64,000 nt of DNA from Vitreoscilla sp. (GCA_030150505.1 JASLFS010000003.1:22108-86107), one strand, 5' to 3'; shown: positions 1-8,680, counted from the first letter of the stretch. Numbers and translations: made by a program. Notes: generated from the sequence alone by a model not told the origin.

Positions 1-191
1 TCACGAATATTAGCACCGTACATGCCATCAACCATTTTCAATGGTGCTTTACCAGGACGGAAACCTTGAACTTTGGCTTTTTTCTGCGCTTGTTTCAAAC
101 GAACATCTACTTGTGCGTTAATTTGTTCCCAAGGCAAGGCTAAAGTAATTTTGCGTTCCAAGCCTTCTAAGTTTTCCACATTCACGTCCAT
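1..191 (-). CDS. tig: Trigger factor, N-terminal part (cut by window edge)
   Basis: Ribosome-associated chaperone and peptidyl-prolyl isomerase that binds nascent chains at the exit tunnel. Only about the first 63 codons are inside the window, so the PPIase and C-terminal domains lie beyond base 1. The visible part starts MDVNVENLEGLERKITLALP and contains the ribosome-binding signature GFRPGKAP, diagnostic of the N-terminal domain. The ATG (minus strand, 189-191) is preceded by an AAAAAGG ribosome site. About 190 bases of AT-rich spacer separate it from the next gene upstream. Identification is secure from the signature. Confidence 0.93.
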   Translation of the reverse strand, partial: MDVNVENLEGLERKITLALPWEQINAQVDVRLKQAQKKAKVQGFRPGKAPLKMVDGMYGANIR

Positions 192-382
192 ACGTTTTAA
201 CCTTTTTAATTTAATTTTAAGAACTTAAACTTTAAAGCCCATTGAACTTACTGTTCGAATCAGCTTTATATAATCGAATTCACCCTTAATTTAGGGCAAA
301 AATATAATTTTCAAGTGTAACATAGTCAATAATAAACATAAATAAAAACTGTCATGCAATATAACTAAATACAATAAGGCAG

Positions 383-1279
383 TTATTCGCCCATGACCAT
401 ATATCTATTTTGCTCATGCCAGAACCCATCTGGTCGTTTCGCCAAAGAAACCAGCCAGTTTGGCTCACCTAGCCATGCTAACTGTTGCCAAGTTAAACAT
501 TCCTCAATGCCCACGCGAACTGCTGACAACATTTGCGCCTTGCTTATCCAAAGCCAACGATATTCTTCATTGTCTATTTTTTGATTTTGATACCACATAG
601 CAAAAGAAGATAGCCATTCTCCTTCCCATGCATAAGGATTAAAAGCAACATTATCTGTATCATTCATAACCTCTTTATTCGGGGTAAAATACATGCCCCG
701 AACAATAGAAACAGCTTGAATTGGCGTCTTTTCAGGCAGCCTGAATTGGCTTAACAATTGCTCATAAAAAGGCTGAATTTGGCTTAAATTCATTTGCTGC
801 TGCAGTTTAGTCGATTTTTTATAAAGAGTGTCTTTGGGATTCATTCCCGCCAAGCTGCTCACTAAACCACTTTCATGACCATAATATTTACAAGTCAGTT
901 CAATGTGGTAAATGTCTTTATTGATGCTGACCAAAAAATCAATAGCACCTTCTGTTTGCTGATTTATTGCGTTTTGAAATTGAATATTCCGTGCAAGCAA
1001 ATGTGTATGTGGTGCATGAGAAAACCAAAATGCTAACAAGCTTTCTGCATAAAATCCCAAACGATAAGCAAATGGCGCTTCTTTTTCTAAAAAAGCCAGC
1101 AATTCATCAGGCTGATCATCTAGCGATAATAAATAACGAAACCCTTTATTACCCAACAAATGCTGAACGCTAATTTCTTGCCCGCTGTGCCACAATGGTG
1201 GTGCAGTTAACAACATGGCTAAATCACGAACTTGTTGGTTTTTTAATCGCCACCACAACGCATCTTGTGCATAATTCAT
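383..1279 (-). CDS. DUF1853 family protein (possible PD-(D/E)XK nuclease fold)
   Basis: A 298-residue protein of the proteobacterial DUF1853 family, whose function is unknown. Around residues 110-132 it reads EGAIDFLV followed by IELTCKYYG. That D...ExxxK spacing resembles the PD-(D/E)XK nuclease core, and the Tyr/Trp-rich remainder fits the family. Its start overlaps the stop of the upstream glycosylase gene by 4 nt (ATGA type), so the two are translationally coupled. The partner is a DNA repair enzyme, which makes a DNA-related role plausible, but that is inference. An overlapping double uptake sequence sits inside the reading frame at 731-745. Confidence 0.75.
   Translation of the reverse strand: MNYAQDALWWRLKNQQVRDLAMLLTAPPLWHSGQEISVQHLLGNKGFRYLLSLDDQPDELLAFLEKEAPFAYRLGFYAESLLAFWFSHAPHTHLLARNIQFQNAINQQTEGAIDFLVSINKDIYHIELTCKYYGHESGLVSSLAGMNPKDTLYKKSTKLQQQMNLSQIQPFYEQLLSQFRLPEKTPIQAVSIVRGMYFTPNKEVMNDTDNVAFNPYAWEGEWLSSFAMWYQNQKIDNEEYRWLWISKAQMLSAVRVGIEECLTWQQLAWLGEPNWLVSLAKRPDGFWHEQNRYMVMGE
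731..745. repeat. Overlapping double DNA uptake sequence
   Basis: The 15-mer TTCAGGCAGCCTGAA reads AGGCAGCCTGAA on the plus strand (734-745) and AGGCTGCCTGAA on the minus strand (731-742). These correspond to two uptake-sequence dialects described in Neisseriaceae. The copy lies inside the DUF1853 coding region, encoding part of FRLPEK. Confidence 0.8.
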
Positions 1280-1707
1280 ACAATCACTTCCCAGCTTTCA
1301 ATACCACCATCTATTGCTTGAAATAATGGATGCAATTCAGGTTTTTTAATACATTGCTGCAAAATAAATCTCTCCTCATCTCGAGTTTGCAATTTGCGCT
1401 GCAAATGCTCCCATTCATATTCCACCTGCCCTGTTGTTACCGACAAGACCAATGGTTCATGAACAGGATGAAATTTACTTTGGTTAAAACGATATCCTCG
1501 TTGCGTAGCCTCATGAAAAACTGCTTGTAAATAAGCATCAATATACACAACCGGATTTTCAGTTGCTTTGAAACGATTTAATTGAGGATGATTTTTATAG
1601 CCTTTGGTTAATCCCAAAAGAACATGGCGCGCTAATAAAGTTTCACGCCATAAAGCAACCAAACCTTTGGCATCTAAATATTGAGGATGTAGCGTCCAAA
1701 TTCTCAT
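1276..1707 (-). CDS. Pyrimidine dimer DNA glycosylase / endonuclease V-like protein
   Basis: A 143-residue protein resembling the Pyr_excise (T4 endonuclease V-like) family, which cuts the glycosyl bond at UV-induced pyrimidine dimers and nicks the abasic site. Family marks are the N-terminus MRIWTLHPQYLDAKGLVALW with the LLARHVL helix, then HPQL.RF and a C-terminal helical region. In this branch the residue after Met is Arg rather than the Thr used as nucleophile by T4 endonuclease V, so the exact chemistry is uncertain. It is first in a two-gene unit with the DUF1853 gene (4-nt overlap) and lies 12 nt downstream of trmJ on the same strand. Confidence 0.75.
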   Translation of the reverse strand: MRIWTLHPQYLDAKGLVALWRETLLARHVLLGLTKGYKNHPQLNRFKATENPVVYIDAYLQAVFHEATQRGYRFNQSKFHPVHEPLVLSVTTGQVEYEWEHLQRKLQTRDEERFILQQCIKKPELHPLFQAIDGGIESWEVIV

Positions 1708-1719
1708 GGTTTAATCTGC

Positions 1720-2526
1720 CTATTTACTTGAGATTTGTTTTTGTAAAGTACTGAAGAAACCGCGCAAAATATCAATTTCTTCTTGCTCAACACCAGCTCT
1801 ATCAAACATCGTTTGCATTCTGCGCATTAATCGTTCTGGATTTCTACGCTCAAAAAAGCCAATGCTATCCATCGCATCTTCCATGTGTGCGACCATACCA
1901 ACCACTTGCTCATGTGTTGCCAAGTGTTGATCATGCATCAAATAATCCATACTGATATCAACTTGGCTAAATAGTTCATAACAAACCACTTGCACAGCTT
2001 GTGCTAAGTTCAATGAGAAATAATTCGGGTTGCCATTAATGGTTACCAAGCGATTGCATTGCTGAACTTCTTCAATGCTCAAACCAAAAGTTTCATTACC
2101 AAATACCAATGCAACTTTTTCACCACGTTGTGCTGCTGCCAATAGTTCTGGCATGGTTTCACGTGGCGTTTTTAATTGTCCTGTTAACTCTCTTTTTCTA
2201 CTGGTTAACGCACAACTTAATGTTGTTTCTGCCAAGGCATCATTCAATGTTGCAACAATGTTGGCATTCTCTAAAACATCTTTTGCCCCAGAAGCCAAAA
2301 TAAAACTTTCTTCTGGCAATTGGAATTGCTCAACCGCATCTGGATTGAAAACAGGAGCATCTGGTGTCATAGGAGTTGCCATCAAATTTGGCGCAACCAA
2401 AGTTAATTGCGTTAAACCCATGGTTTTCATTGCTCTAGCAGCTGAACCAATATTACTTGGATGGCTAGTTCGGCTTAAGACAACAATAATATTGCTTAAG
2501 TAATTAGGTACAACAGGTTTTTCCAT
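1720..2526 (-). CDS. trmJ: tRNA (cytidine/uridine-2'-O-)-methyltransferase TrmJ
   Basis: SPOUT-class methyltransferase that 2'-O-methylates position 32 in the tRNA anticodon loop using S-adenosylmethionine. The N-terminal substrate motif LSRTSHPSNIGSAARAMKTM and the knotted cofactor site VFGNETFGLS ... NYFSLNLAQAVQ are both present, and the 268-residue length is normal. I start at the ATG at 2526 (MEKPVVPNYL) rather than the upstream in-frame ATG at 2556, because family similarity begins there. A weak GAAG-like ribosome site precedes it. It is divergent from suhB; the two share a promoter region of about 190 bp, an arrangement also seen in Neisseria. Confidence 0.92.
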   Translation of the reverse strand: MEKPVVPNYLSNIIVVLSRTSHPSNIGSAARAMKTMGLTQLTLVAPNLMATPMTPDAPVFNPDAVEQFQLPEESFILASGAKDVLENANIVATLNDALAETTLSCALTSRKRELTGQLKTPRETMPELLAAAQRGEKVALVFGNETFGLSIEEVQQCNRLVTINGNPNYFSLNLAQAVQVVCYELFSQVDISMDYLMHDQHLATHEQVVGMVAHMEDAMDSIGFFERRNPERLMRRMQTMFDRAGVEQEEIDILRGFFSTLQKQISSK

Positions 2527-2719
2527 AAATATCAGATTTCTTCGAAATTTCAACAAAAAAAGCGTATAATCACGCCATTATTTTTGCACAGTTGAACTGC
2601 ACATCGGGTACAGTCGAAAAACAGCTAGGTAAAATCGCTCTTTAACTCATTCTATTCGATTTTGCATCGTTATTGTAACGATGACTAAGCTATGTACCCA
2701 AACATTTTTTGGAAAAAAC

Positions 2720-3505
2720 ATGAATCCTTTATTAAACACCGCATTAAAAGCAGCACGCCGCGCAGGTAGCATGATGACTCGTGCATCAAACAACCTAGAT
2801 GCTGTTAAATACAATACCAAAGCATTTAACGATTTTGTTTCTGAAGTAGATCAAACAGCTGAAGATATTATTATTGATATCTTAAAAGAAGCTTATCCTC
2901 ACCACAAAATCCGTACCGAAGAATCTGGTGAACATGGCCCAAGCAAAGCCGAATACGAATGGATTATTGACCCATTAGATGGCACAACTAACTTCTTACA
3001 TGGTCATCCTCAATACGCAATTTCAATGGCTTTAATGCACAAAGGCATTTTGACTGAAGCTTTGGTTTTTGCACCAGAACGCAACGAATTGTTTATGGCT
3101 TCTCGCGGTAAAGGTGCGTTATTAAACGACCGCCGTATTCGTGTTTCCAAACGCATCGAACTAAATGAATGTTTAATTGGCACAGGTTTCCCTGTTGTTG
3201 ACCAAAGCATGATGAATCGTTACTTGGATATTTTAAAAGATTTCTTATCGAAAACAGCAGGCGGTCGCCGTGAAGGTTCTGCTGCCTTGGATTTATGTAA
3301 TTTAGCAGCTGGTCGTTTAGATGGTTTCTTTGAATTTAACCTAAAACCTTGGGATATCGCAGCAGGTGCTTTGATTGTTCAAGAAGCAGGCGGTATTGTA
3401 ACTGATATGCAAGGTAATGATGGCTGGTTGGAAAGTGGCGATATCGTTGCTGCAAATCCAAAAGTGCTAGCACAAATGTTACAAATTATTGCACAACACT
3501 CATAA
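2720..3505 (+). CDS. suhB: Inositol-1-monophosphatase family protein SuhB
   Basis: Mg-dependent phosphatase acting on inositol monophosphate. In enterobacteria SuhB also works in rRNA antitermination and ribosome assembly. The 261 residues carry both metal motifs, EESGE near residue 68 and DPLDGTTNF near residue 83, plus the C-terminal WDIAAGALIVQEAGG block. The ATG at 2720 (MNPLLNTALKAARRAG), with GGA about 8 nt upstream, is preferred over the in-frame codon at 2681. The gene ends 29 bp before a symmetrical terminator shared with the convergent CobW gene. Confidence 0.95.
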   Translation: MNPLLNTALKAARRAGSMMTRASNNLDAVKYNTKAFNDFVSEVDQTAEDIIIDILKEAYPHHKIRTEESGEHGPSKAEYEWIIDPLDGTTNFLHGHPQYAISMALMHKGILTEALVFAPERNELFMASRGKGALLNDRRIRVSKRIELNECLIGTGFPVVDQSMMNRYLDILKDFLSKTAGGRREGSAALDLCNLAAGRLDGFFEFNLKPWDIAAGALIVQEAGGIVTDMQGNDGWLESGDIVAANPKVLAQMLQIIAQHS

Positions 3506-3534
3506 AATCGTCTTTCAGGCTCCCTGAAAGCAAA

Positions 3535-3568
3535 AAAAGCCATTATCTGAATATTGATAATGGCTTTT
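3535..3568. terminator. Bidirectional terminator between suhB and the CobW gene
   Basis: Perfect 13-bp arms (3535-3547 and 3556-3568, AAAAGCCATTATC) with an 8-base loop. A/T tracts on both ends serve both convergent genes. A one-mismatch uptake sequence (AGGCTCCCTGAA, 3517-3528) lies just before it. Confidence 0.85.
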
Positions 3569-3583
3569 CTAATATGCATTCAA

Positions 3584-4543
3584 TCACGATTCCAGCATGA
3601 TGGCGTCTTCTAAACGTTTCGCAATTTCTTCAGCATCAAAATTTTTAGCAATTAACTCAAAACGATTATCTCTTCGCCAAGCAACTTGACTAGCTCCCCA
3701 ATAACCATCAACCCAATTTAGCCAAACCCATGTGCCTAATATCTGGAAAACACCTTTTGCTCTAACCAAGCCTTCACACAAATTAGGCAAATCATCAAAT
3801 AAATTGGTTAATTTTTCACCATCAAAACATTTATCCGCGGCAAATGTATAGCCTTGCGATAAAAAACCCATCGTATTATCTGGTAACTGCTTTAAGCGAT
3901 AACGACTTTGTTCAATTTTCGGCGTTTGCAACCAGCTCAGTTGCATTTGAGCATTTGGGGCTTCAACCACTAAACTTTTTGCAGGAAATAGCTGTGCAGC
4001 TTTATCATGAAATTCTGCTAATACTTCTGGCGAACATAAATCAATTTTAGTAGCGATAATCATATCCGCTGCGCCAACTTGATCACGATATAAAGGCTGC
4101 ATAGCAAACTCAGGTGCAACAAACTGTCGTGGATCCACCACCGTAAAAATTGTGCCAATTTCAATGGCATTGCCCAATGGCTTTTCTTTTAACTCATCCA
4201 CCACCGTGGCAGCGTGCGCCAAACCACTGGCTTCAATAATCAATCGATCGGGCTTGTGCTCTCTTAACAATTGAGCCACAGTTGCCGTCAATAATGGTCC
4301 TGCAACACAACATAAACAACCACCTGCAACTTCAGCAACAGGAATACCATCATCACTTAATACCGCACCATCAATTCCCACTTCACCAAATTCATTAACA
4401 ATGATTGCCCATTTTTCATTTTCAGGCTTTTGCGCCATTAAACTTTTAATAGCGCTGGTTTTTCCTGTCCCTAAAAATCCTGAAAATAAATGAGCGACTA
4501 CCTGATAATTTTTTTGTTCTTGCTGTTCTTGCTTTAGTGACAT
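3584..4543 (-). CDS. CobW/COG0523-family GTP-binding metal chaperone
   Basis: G3E-family GTPase, 319 residues. It has the Walker A GFLGTGKT near residue 18, a CLCC metal-binding motif (CxCC) near residue 75, and a GTPase TKID-type base motif (ATKIDL). The C-terminal CobW_C domain ends in the WRRDNRFELIA block. The family delivers zinc or other metals to client enzymes. Its first 10 bases overlap the end of the zur-like gene, so the two are co-transcribed. This supports a zinc-allocation role of the ZNG1/YjiA/ZigA kind, although the metal is inferred. A shared terminator follows at 3535-3568. Confidence 0.88.
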   Translation of the reverse strand: MSLKQEQQEQKNYQVVAHLFSGFLGTGKTSAIKSLMAQKPENEKWAIIVNEFGEVGIDGAVLSDDGIPVAEVAGGCLCCVAGPLLTATVAQLLREHKPDRLIIEASGLAHAATVVDELKEKPLGNAIEIGTIFTVVDPRQFVAPEFAMQPLYRDQVGAADMIIATKIDLCSPEVLAEFHDKAAQLFPAKSLVVEAPNAQMQLSWLQTPKIEQSRYRLKQLPDNTMGFLSQGYTFAADKCFDGEKLTNLFDDLPNLCEGLVRAKGVFQILGTWVWLNWVDGYWGASQVAWRRDNRFELIAKNFDAEEIAKRLEDAIMLES

Positions 4544-4968
4544 TTTTTACATTTTCCCGTTAAAACAACATAATCATCATCAACTTCAAAACCATTTTTT
4601 TGCAATCCAAGCAACAACCCTAGCCATTCTTGACTGGCTGTTAACTCTTCTACTTCATCACATTCGCTACAAACCAAAATCAATGATGTTTGGTGCTCAT
4701 GATCACAAGCAGCATGTTCACAAACAATATAACCATTAATGGCTGGTATTTTATGCAATACACCTTGCTCTGCCCAAAAATCCAATGCTCGGTAAGCAGT
4801 CGGAGGGGCAACAGTACTATCATTTAGTTCCTGTAATTTGGCTAAAATTGAATAAGCTTTAATAATTCCTTGGCTATCTAGCACTAAATCTAAAACGGTT
4901 TCTCGCAAAGTGGTTACCTGTATACCACGTTCTTTACAAGTTGCTAATATTGCTGTTTTCATTATCAT
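4534..4968 (-). CDS. zur: Fur-family transcriptional regulator, probably Zur
   Basis: Winged-helix metalloregulator of about 144 residues. Features are the helix TAYRALDFWAEQGVLHKI in the DNA-binding domain, His-rich CEHAACDHEHQT, and structural zinc cysteines in CSECDEVEE and the terminal GKCKKCH. The Cys pattern and the coupled CobW gene favour zinc-sensing Zur over Fur. Two start codons, 4968 and 4962, both lie in the segment ATGATAATG; the upstream codon at 5016 adds an unrelated N-terminus and is less likely. Paired perfect palindromes upstream (5040-5080) are candidate operators. Confidence 0.82.
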   Translation of the reverse strand: MIMKTAILATCKERGIQVTTLRETVLDLVLDSQGIIKAYSILAKLQELNDSTVAPPTAYRALDFWAEQGVLHKIPAINGYIVCEHAACDHEHQTSLILVCSECDEVEELTASQEWLGLLLGLQKNGFEVDDDYVVLTGKCKKCH

Positions 4969-5039
4969 GATAGTTGTATTTCTTATCGGAAAGTTCCACT
5001 TTATATGGTAAGTCACATGATACTGTTTGTTATAAAAAC

Positions 5040-5080
5040 TGACAAATCATTGTCAATACATTAAAATGCCAAATGCATTT
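5040..5080. promoter_or_regulatory. Two adjacent palindromes between zur and the cytochrome c' gene
   Basis: TGACAA-ATCA-TTGTCA at 5040-5055 and AAATGC-CAAAT-GCATTT at 5064-5080 are both perfect dyads. They lie 72-112 bp upstream of the chosen zur start and 25-66 bp upstream of the cytochrome promoter hexamers. They look like regulator binding sites. Neither matches the Zur box pattern I know well enough to name. Confidence 0.4.
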
Positions 5081-5105
5081 AGTAATTCGTTAATATGATT
5101 TATAG

Positions 5106-5135
5106 TTAGCATCATTGCGTAATCAACGGTATAAT
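5106..5135 (+). promoter_or_regulatory. Predicted sigma-70 promoter of the cytochrome c' gene
   Basis: TTAGCA at 5106-5111, an 18-base spacer and a perfect TATAAT at 5130-5135. This lies about 60 bp upstream of the ATG at 5196, which has an AAAAGGA ribosome site. Confidence 0.55.
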
Positions 5136-5195
5136 AATCGTTTGTTTCCAAATAAAATATAATAAACACAACCACATATAAATAAAAGGATAACC

Positions 5196-5663
5196 ATGAA
5201 GAAATCACTTACTGCCGTTCTTAGCATTGTTACAATCTCTCTTTTAGCTGCTTGTTCTAACGGTAGCGAGCCAGCTCCAGCTGCTCCAGGTCCAAATGCA
5301 GAAGCACGTTCAACAGCATTTAAATCAATGATGCCAAGCTTCTCAACCATGGGTAAAATGGTAAAAGGTGAAGAAGCGTTTGATCAAGAAAAATTTAAAG
5401 AAGCTGCTGCAACTTTCGCAGTAGATAGCCAAAAACCTTTTGACCACTTCCAACAAGATGGCGAAGGTCAAGATGGCAATGCATTGCCAAACATTTGGTC
5501 AGATGCTGAAAACTTTGAAACGACTAAAAACACTTTCACTGACGCAGTTAACAATCTAAATGAAGTTGCGCAGGCTGGTAATTTAGAAGACATTAAAGTT
5601 GCTTATGGTAATGTTGGCGCAAGTTGCAAAGCTTGTCACGATTCATTCCGTAAACCACAATAA
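5196..5663 (+). CDS. Cytochrome c' family lipoprotein
   Basis: A 155-residue exported haem protein. The signal peptide ends in the lipobox LLAAC (Cys near residue 20), followed by a Pro/Ala-rich linker, so it is probably anchored in the outer membrane. The helical cytochrome c'/c-556 domain ends with the single haem site CKACH near the C-terminus, as the family requires. Cytochrome c' proteins bind NO and protect against nitrosative stress; pathogenic Neisseria have a comparable lipoprotein. The start is fixed by AAAAGGATAACC before the ATG. A strong terminator follows at 5681-5706. It is monocistronic. Confidence 0.9.
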   Translation: MKKSLTAVLSIVTISLLAACSNGSEPAPAAPGPNAEARSTAFKSMMPSFSTMGKMVKGEEAFDQEKFKEAAATFAVDSQKPFDHFQQDGEGQDGNALPNIWSDAENFETTKNTFTDAVNNLNEVAQAGNLEDIKVAYGNVGASCKACHDSFRKPQ

Positions 5664-5680
5664 TATTAAGATATTCCTTT

Positions 5681-5706
5681 AAAAGGCTGCTTCGGCAGCC
5701 TTTTTT
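5681..5706 (+). terminator. Intrinsic terminator of the cytochrome c' gene
   Basis: AAAAGGCTGC-TTCG-GCAGCCTTTT (5681-5704), a 10-bp stem closed by a stable TTCG tetraloop and followed by T residues. Confidence 0.93.
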
Positions 5707-5791
5707 CTTGGTCATATTGTCACATGAGCATTTACAGTATCACTGGGTTAGCGTACCGTTACAATCCTTTATTAGCTAACCAACAAACATC

Positions 5792-6718
5792 ATGAAAACA
5801 CTGATTAAACTCACCCAACTCCTCAACAAAAGCTTTGCGTTGTGGGTGCTATTATTCGTGGCATTGGCTTTCATGTTCCCGAATCTTTTCACCGTTTTTG
5901 CAGCTTACATCCCATGGTTTCTAGGCATTATCATGTTTGGCATGGGCATTACATTAAGCCCACAAGATTTCAAAGGGGTCATTGACCACCCTAAAGCAGT
6001 ATTGATAGGCATTACAGCTCAATTTTTAATCATGCCTTTAGTGGCTTATGGCTTAGCGATTGCTTTTCAATTACCAAAAGACATTGCCATTGGTGTTATT
6101 TTAGTTGGTTGCTGTCCCGGTGGCACAGCATCAAATGTTATTACTTATTTAGCAAAAGGCAATACCGCCTTATCTTTGGTTTGCACATCCATCAGCACAT
6201 TGCTCGCTCCCCTATTAACACCTGCTATCTTTTACCTATTGGCTAGCCAATGGTTAGATATTGATGCTTATGGAATGTTCGTATCCGTTTTGCAAATGAT
6301 TCTATTGCCCATTATTTTGGGTGTTATTGTGCGTTTAGCTCTACAAAAACACATTCATAGCATCACTCAAGTGACACCCATGCTATCGATTATAGCCATT
6401 GTGGTCATCATTGCCGCTATCGTGGCAGTGAGCCGAGAAAAAATTATTACTTCAGGTTTGCTTATTTTTAGCATCGTGGTTTTGCACAATGCTCTAGGTT
6501 TATTGCTAGGCTTTTTAGCCAGTCGATTATTAAAATTGAACTTAGCAGATAGCAAAGCCATCTCCATTGAAGTAGGCATGCAAAACTCTGGGTTAGGTGC
6601 AGCTTTAGCCGCTATGTATTTTGAACCAATTAGTGCTGTACCAAGTGCTATTTTTAGTTTCTGGCACAATATTTCTGGTTCTATTTTAGCGACTTATTGG
6701 TCCCAAAAAACTAAATAA
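5792..6718 (+). CDS. Bile acid:sodium symporter family (BASS) transporter
   Basis: A 308-residue inner-membrane protein with about ten hydrophobic segments. It closely resembles in layout the N. meningitidis ASBT homologue used for structural work: the early block PWFLGIIMFGMGITL, the sodium-site region VGCCPGGTASNVITYLAKGN, and the late EVGMQNSGL motif. Bacterial BASS proteins move bile acids or keto-acid precursors such as pantoate with sodium, so the substrate here is not settled. The ATG at 5792 has no clear ribosome site. The gene is followed 39 bp later by the sulfatase gene and may be co-transcribed with it. Confidence 0.9.
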   Translation: MKTLIKLTQLLNKSFALWVLLFVALAFMFPNLFTVFAAYIPWFLGIIMFGMGITLSPQDFKGVIDHPKAVLIGITAQFLIMPLVAYGLAIAFQLPKDIAIGVILVGCCPGGTASNVITYLAKGNTALSLVCTSISTLLAPLLTPAIFYLLASQWLDIDAYGMFVSVLQMILLPIILGVIVRLALQKHIHSITQVTPMLSIIAIVVIIAAIVAVSREKIITSGLLIFSIVVLHNALGLLLGFLASRLLKLNLADSKAISIEVGMQNSGLGAALAAMYFEPISAVPSAIFSFWHNISGSILATYWSQKTK

Positions 6719-6757
6719 TCCGCCTGTATTTTTAATTATTTGAATCGTTCTTCGTTT

Positions 6758-8680
6758 ATGAAACAATCTTTATCCATTATCGCCAAAATGTTGTTTTTGT
6801 CGTTACTGACATTCACAGCCATTCGCTTGGGTTATCGTTTGCAATACCCCGATTACTTCCATGAATTAACCTTATTGCAAACAACCAAAAGTGCTCTGTT
6901 TGGCTTGCGCTATGATGCATCTTTAAGCGTTTTGATTACCGCATTATTTTGTTTATTGCTGCTCATGCCTTTCCCTTTGCTCAAGCATCCACGCAGTAAA
7001 AAAATATTGGCTTGGTTATCATTTATTACCTTAGCTGTTGCTTGGATTGTCAATTTAGGAACATTGGCATATTTTGGCGAAGTGTATCGCCATGCTGGCA
7101 AAGAAGTGATTGCTGCAACCAATGAAGCTGGTGGATTTGTTGACTTTGCCCTTGGTCCTTTTTGGTACATTACCGCCTTCGGGTCTTTGGGGTTAATCAT
7201 CTTAGCTGCCGTATGGCATTTTTGGATTATCAAACCCATTTCATTGCCCATCAAACAAGCAAAATGGTATCAAGAATTATCATTGAGTTTATTAGGTGTT
7301 TTACTATTGGTTTTTGCTGCTCGTGGCATGGTTGTTAGCGGCAAGGCTTTAAGTACCATTGATGCCTTTCATTTAGGCAATGAAAAAGAAGCCGTACTTA
7401 GTATCAATGGCGCATTTCATTTGTTTCAAGCTGTGCGAAAAGCTGATAATCAACCAGCCTTTCAACGATTCTCAAATGAAGAATTAACCGCCCTGCTAAA
7501 ACAACAAAACCTACCTCAAAGTAACGATCCTTTTATTCGTGTTTTACCAAGCACCGAGAAAAAAGCCAAAAATGTTGTCTTAATTGCTGTAGAAAGTTTA
7601 AATTTTGATGCCATAGATGGCATAAGTGGCAACCACCGTGGCGCCACACCTTATATCGATAGCATTCTGCCCCACTCTCGCTATTACACTAATTTTTACT
7701 CTTCAGGACAGCGCAGCATTGAAGGAATTCAATCTATTTTGACGTCTATTCCATTATTAGATGATCAGCCATTTCTTGGCTTTGGTTTAGAGCTGAATGC
7801 CATTTCAAGAATTGCTGAAAACCTCAATCAACAAGGTTATCAAACCACGATGTCACAAGCATCCGCTCGCCGTTCATTTTATATGGATGGCATAGCAAAT
7901 GCACTTGGCTTTGAAAACTATTATGGTCGTGAAGATTATCCAGAACTGCTTAAATACCCAAATCCTCCAGCTTGGGGTTGGGATTATGAAGCCCTAATGC
8001 ACTTATTCAATAAGGTACAACAAGAGCAAGTAAAACAAACCAGTCCTTTATTTACATTCACGTTCACTGCGGCAACACATTCTCCATTTAACGATCCTGG
8101 TGCCCAGTTTCACATTAAACCGCACGTGATTAATGAAATGGATGGATTTTATAATACTGTTCGCTATTTTGACTGGTCACTAGAGCAATTTATGGAAGCA
8201 GCCAAAAAAGAATCTTGGTATCAAGATACTGTATTTATTATTACAGCAGATCATGTATTAAGAGCCTCAACAGACGGCAGCGCATGGAAAGATAGCTTTC
8301 ATATTCCATTGATTATTTATGCACCAGATGGATCTATTGAAGCGGGAGAAGATAATCGCTTTGCATCACATTACGACATTATGCCAACGGTCGCAGATTT
8401 AGCTGGAAAACCGATGAATGTTGCTGCATTTGGCTATTCATTATTATCTGAAAATAAGCCGTTTAATGGCGCCCTTGTCAAACGTTCAGAAACATTTGCT
8501 TGGCTAAGTGATAAAGGGTGGTTTAGTTTTACCACCGATAAAAACCAGCAATCCAGCGAATTCTACCAACAGAATCCAGATGTTTTAAAAGCAGAGCAAG
8601 ATTATATCTTTACTCGTTTGCAAGCCGTTGATGATCGACTCAATAAAAATAAATGGTTTACGAATCAAGTTTATCCATAA
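6758..8680 (+). CDS. LTA synthase-like membrane sulfatase (phosphoglycerol/phosphoethanolamine transferase type)
   Basis: About 640 residues: five N-terminal transmembrane segments (roughly residues 8-195), then a periplasmic alkaline-phosphatase-fold domain. The domain shows the metal site VESLNFD, the nucleophile region SGQRSIEG near residue 320, and late metal ligands ITADHVLR. Relatives transfer phosphoglycerol or phosphoethanolamine from phospholipid to glycans; the Gram-negative substrate cannot be told from sequence. An in-frame TTG lies 18 nt upstream (6740), but I prefer the ATG at 6758; neither has a good ribosome site. A terminator built from two inverted uptake sequences follows. 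Confidence 0.85.
   Translation: MKQSLSIIAKMLFLSLLTFTAIRLGYRLQYPDYFHELTLLQTTKSALFGLRYDASLSVLITALFCLLLLMPFPLLKHPRSKKILAWLSFITLAVAWIVNLGTLAYFGEVYRHAGKEVIAATNEAGGFVDFALGPFWYITAFGSLGLIILAAVWHFWIIKPISLPIKQAKWYQELSLSLLGVLLLVFAARGMVVSGKALSTIDAFHLGNEKEAVLSINGAFHLFQAVRKADNQPAFQRFSNEELTALLKQQNLPQSNDPFIRVLPSTEKKAKNVVLIAVESLNFDAIDGISGNHRGATPYIDSILPHSRYYTNFYSSGQRSIEGIQSILTSIPLLDDQPFLGFGLELNAISRIAENLNQQGYQTTMSQASARRSFYMDGIANALGFENYYGREDYPELLKYPNPPAWGWDYEALMHLFNKVQQEQVKQTSPLFTFTFTAATHSPFNDPGAQFHIKPHVINEMDGFYNTVRYFDWSLEQFMEAAKKESWYQDTVFIITADHVLRASTDGSAWKDSFHIPLIIYAPDGSIEAGEDNRFASHYDIMPTVADLAGKPMNVAAFGYSLLSENKPFNGALVKRSETFAWLSDKGWFSFTTDKNQQSSEFYQQNPDVLKAEQDYIFTRLQAVDDRLNKNKWFTNQVYP

Noticed and set aside
2075..2503. 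Plus-strand open frame of 142 codons
   Set aside because: Antisense shadow of trmJ; low-complexity product, no ribosome site, no family resemblance.
5022..5045. Possible Zur half-site TGTTAT near the zur start
   Set aside because: Only one half matches the TGTTAT-N-ATAACA type pattern; no second half at the right spacing.
5123..5350. Minus-strand open frame over the cytochrome c' start
   Set aside because: Lies opposite a well-supported signal peptide region and promoter; no start signal.
6740..6757. TTG start for the LtaS-like gene
   Set aside because: No ribosome site and a plain ATG six codons later precedes the first membrane helix at normal distance.
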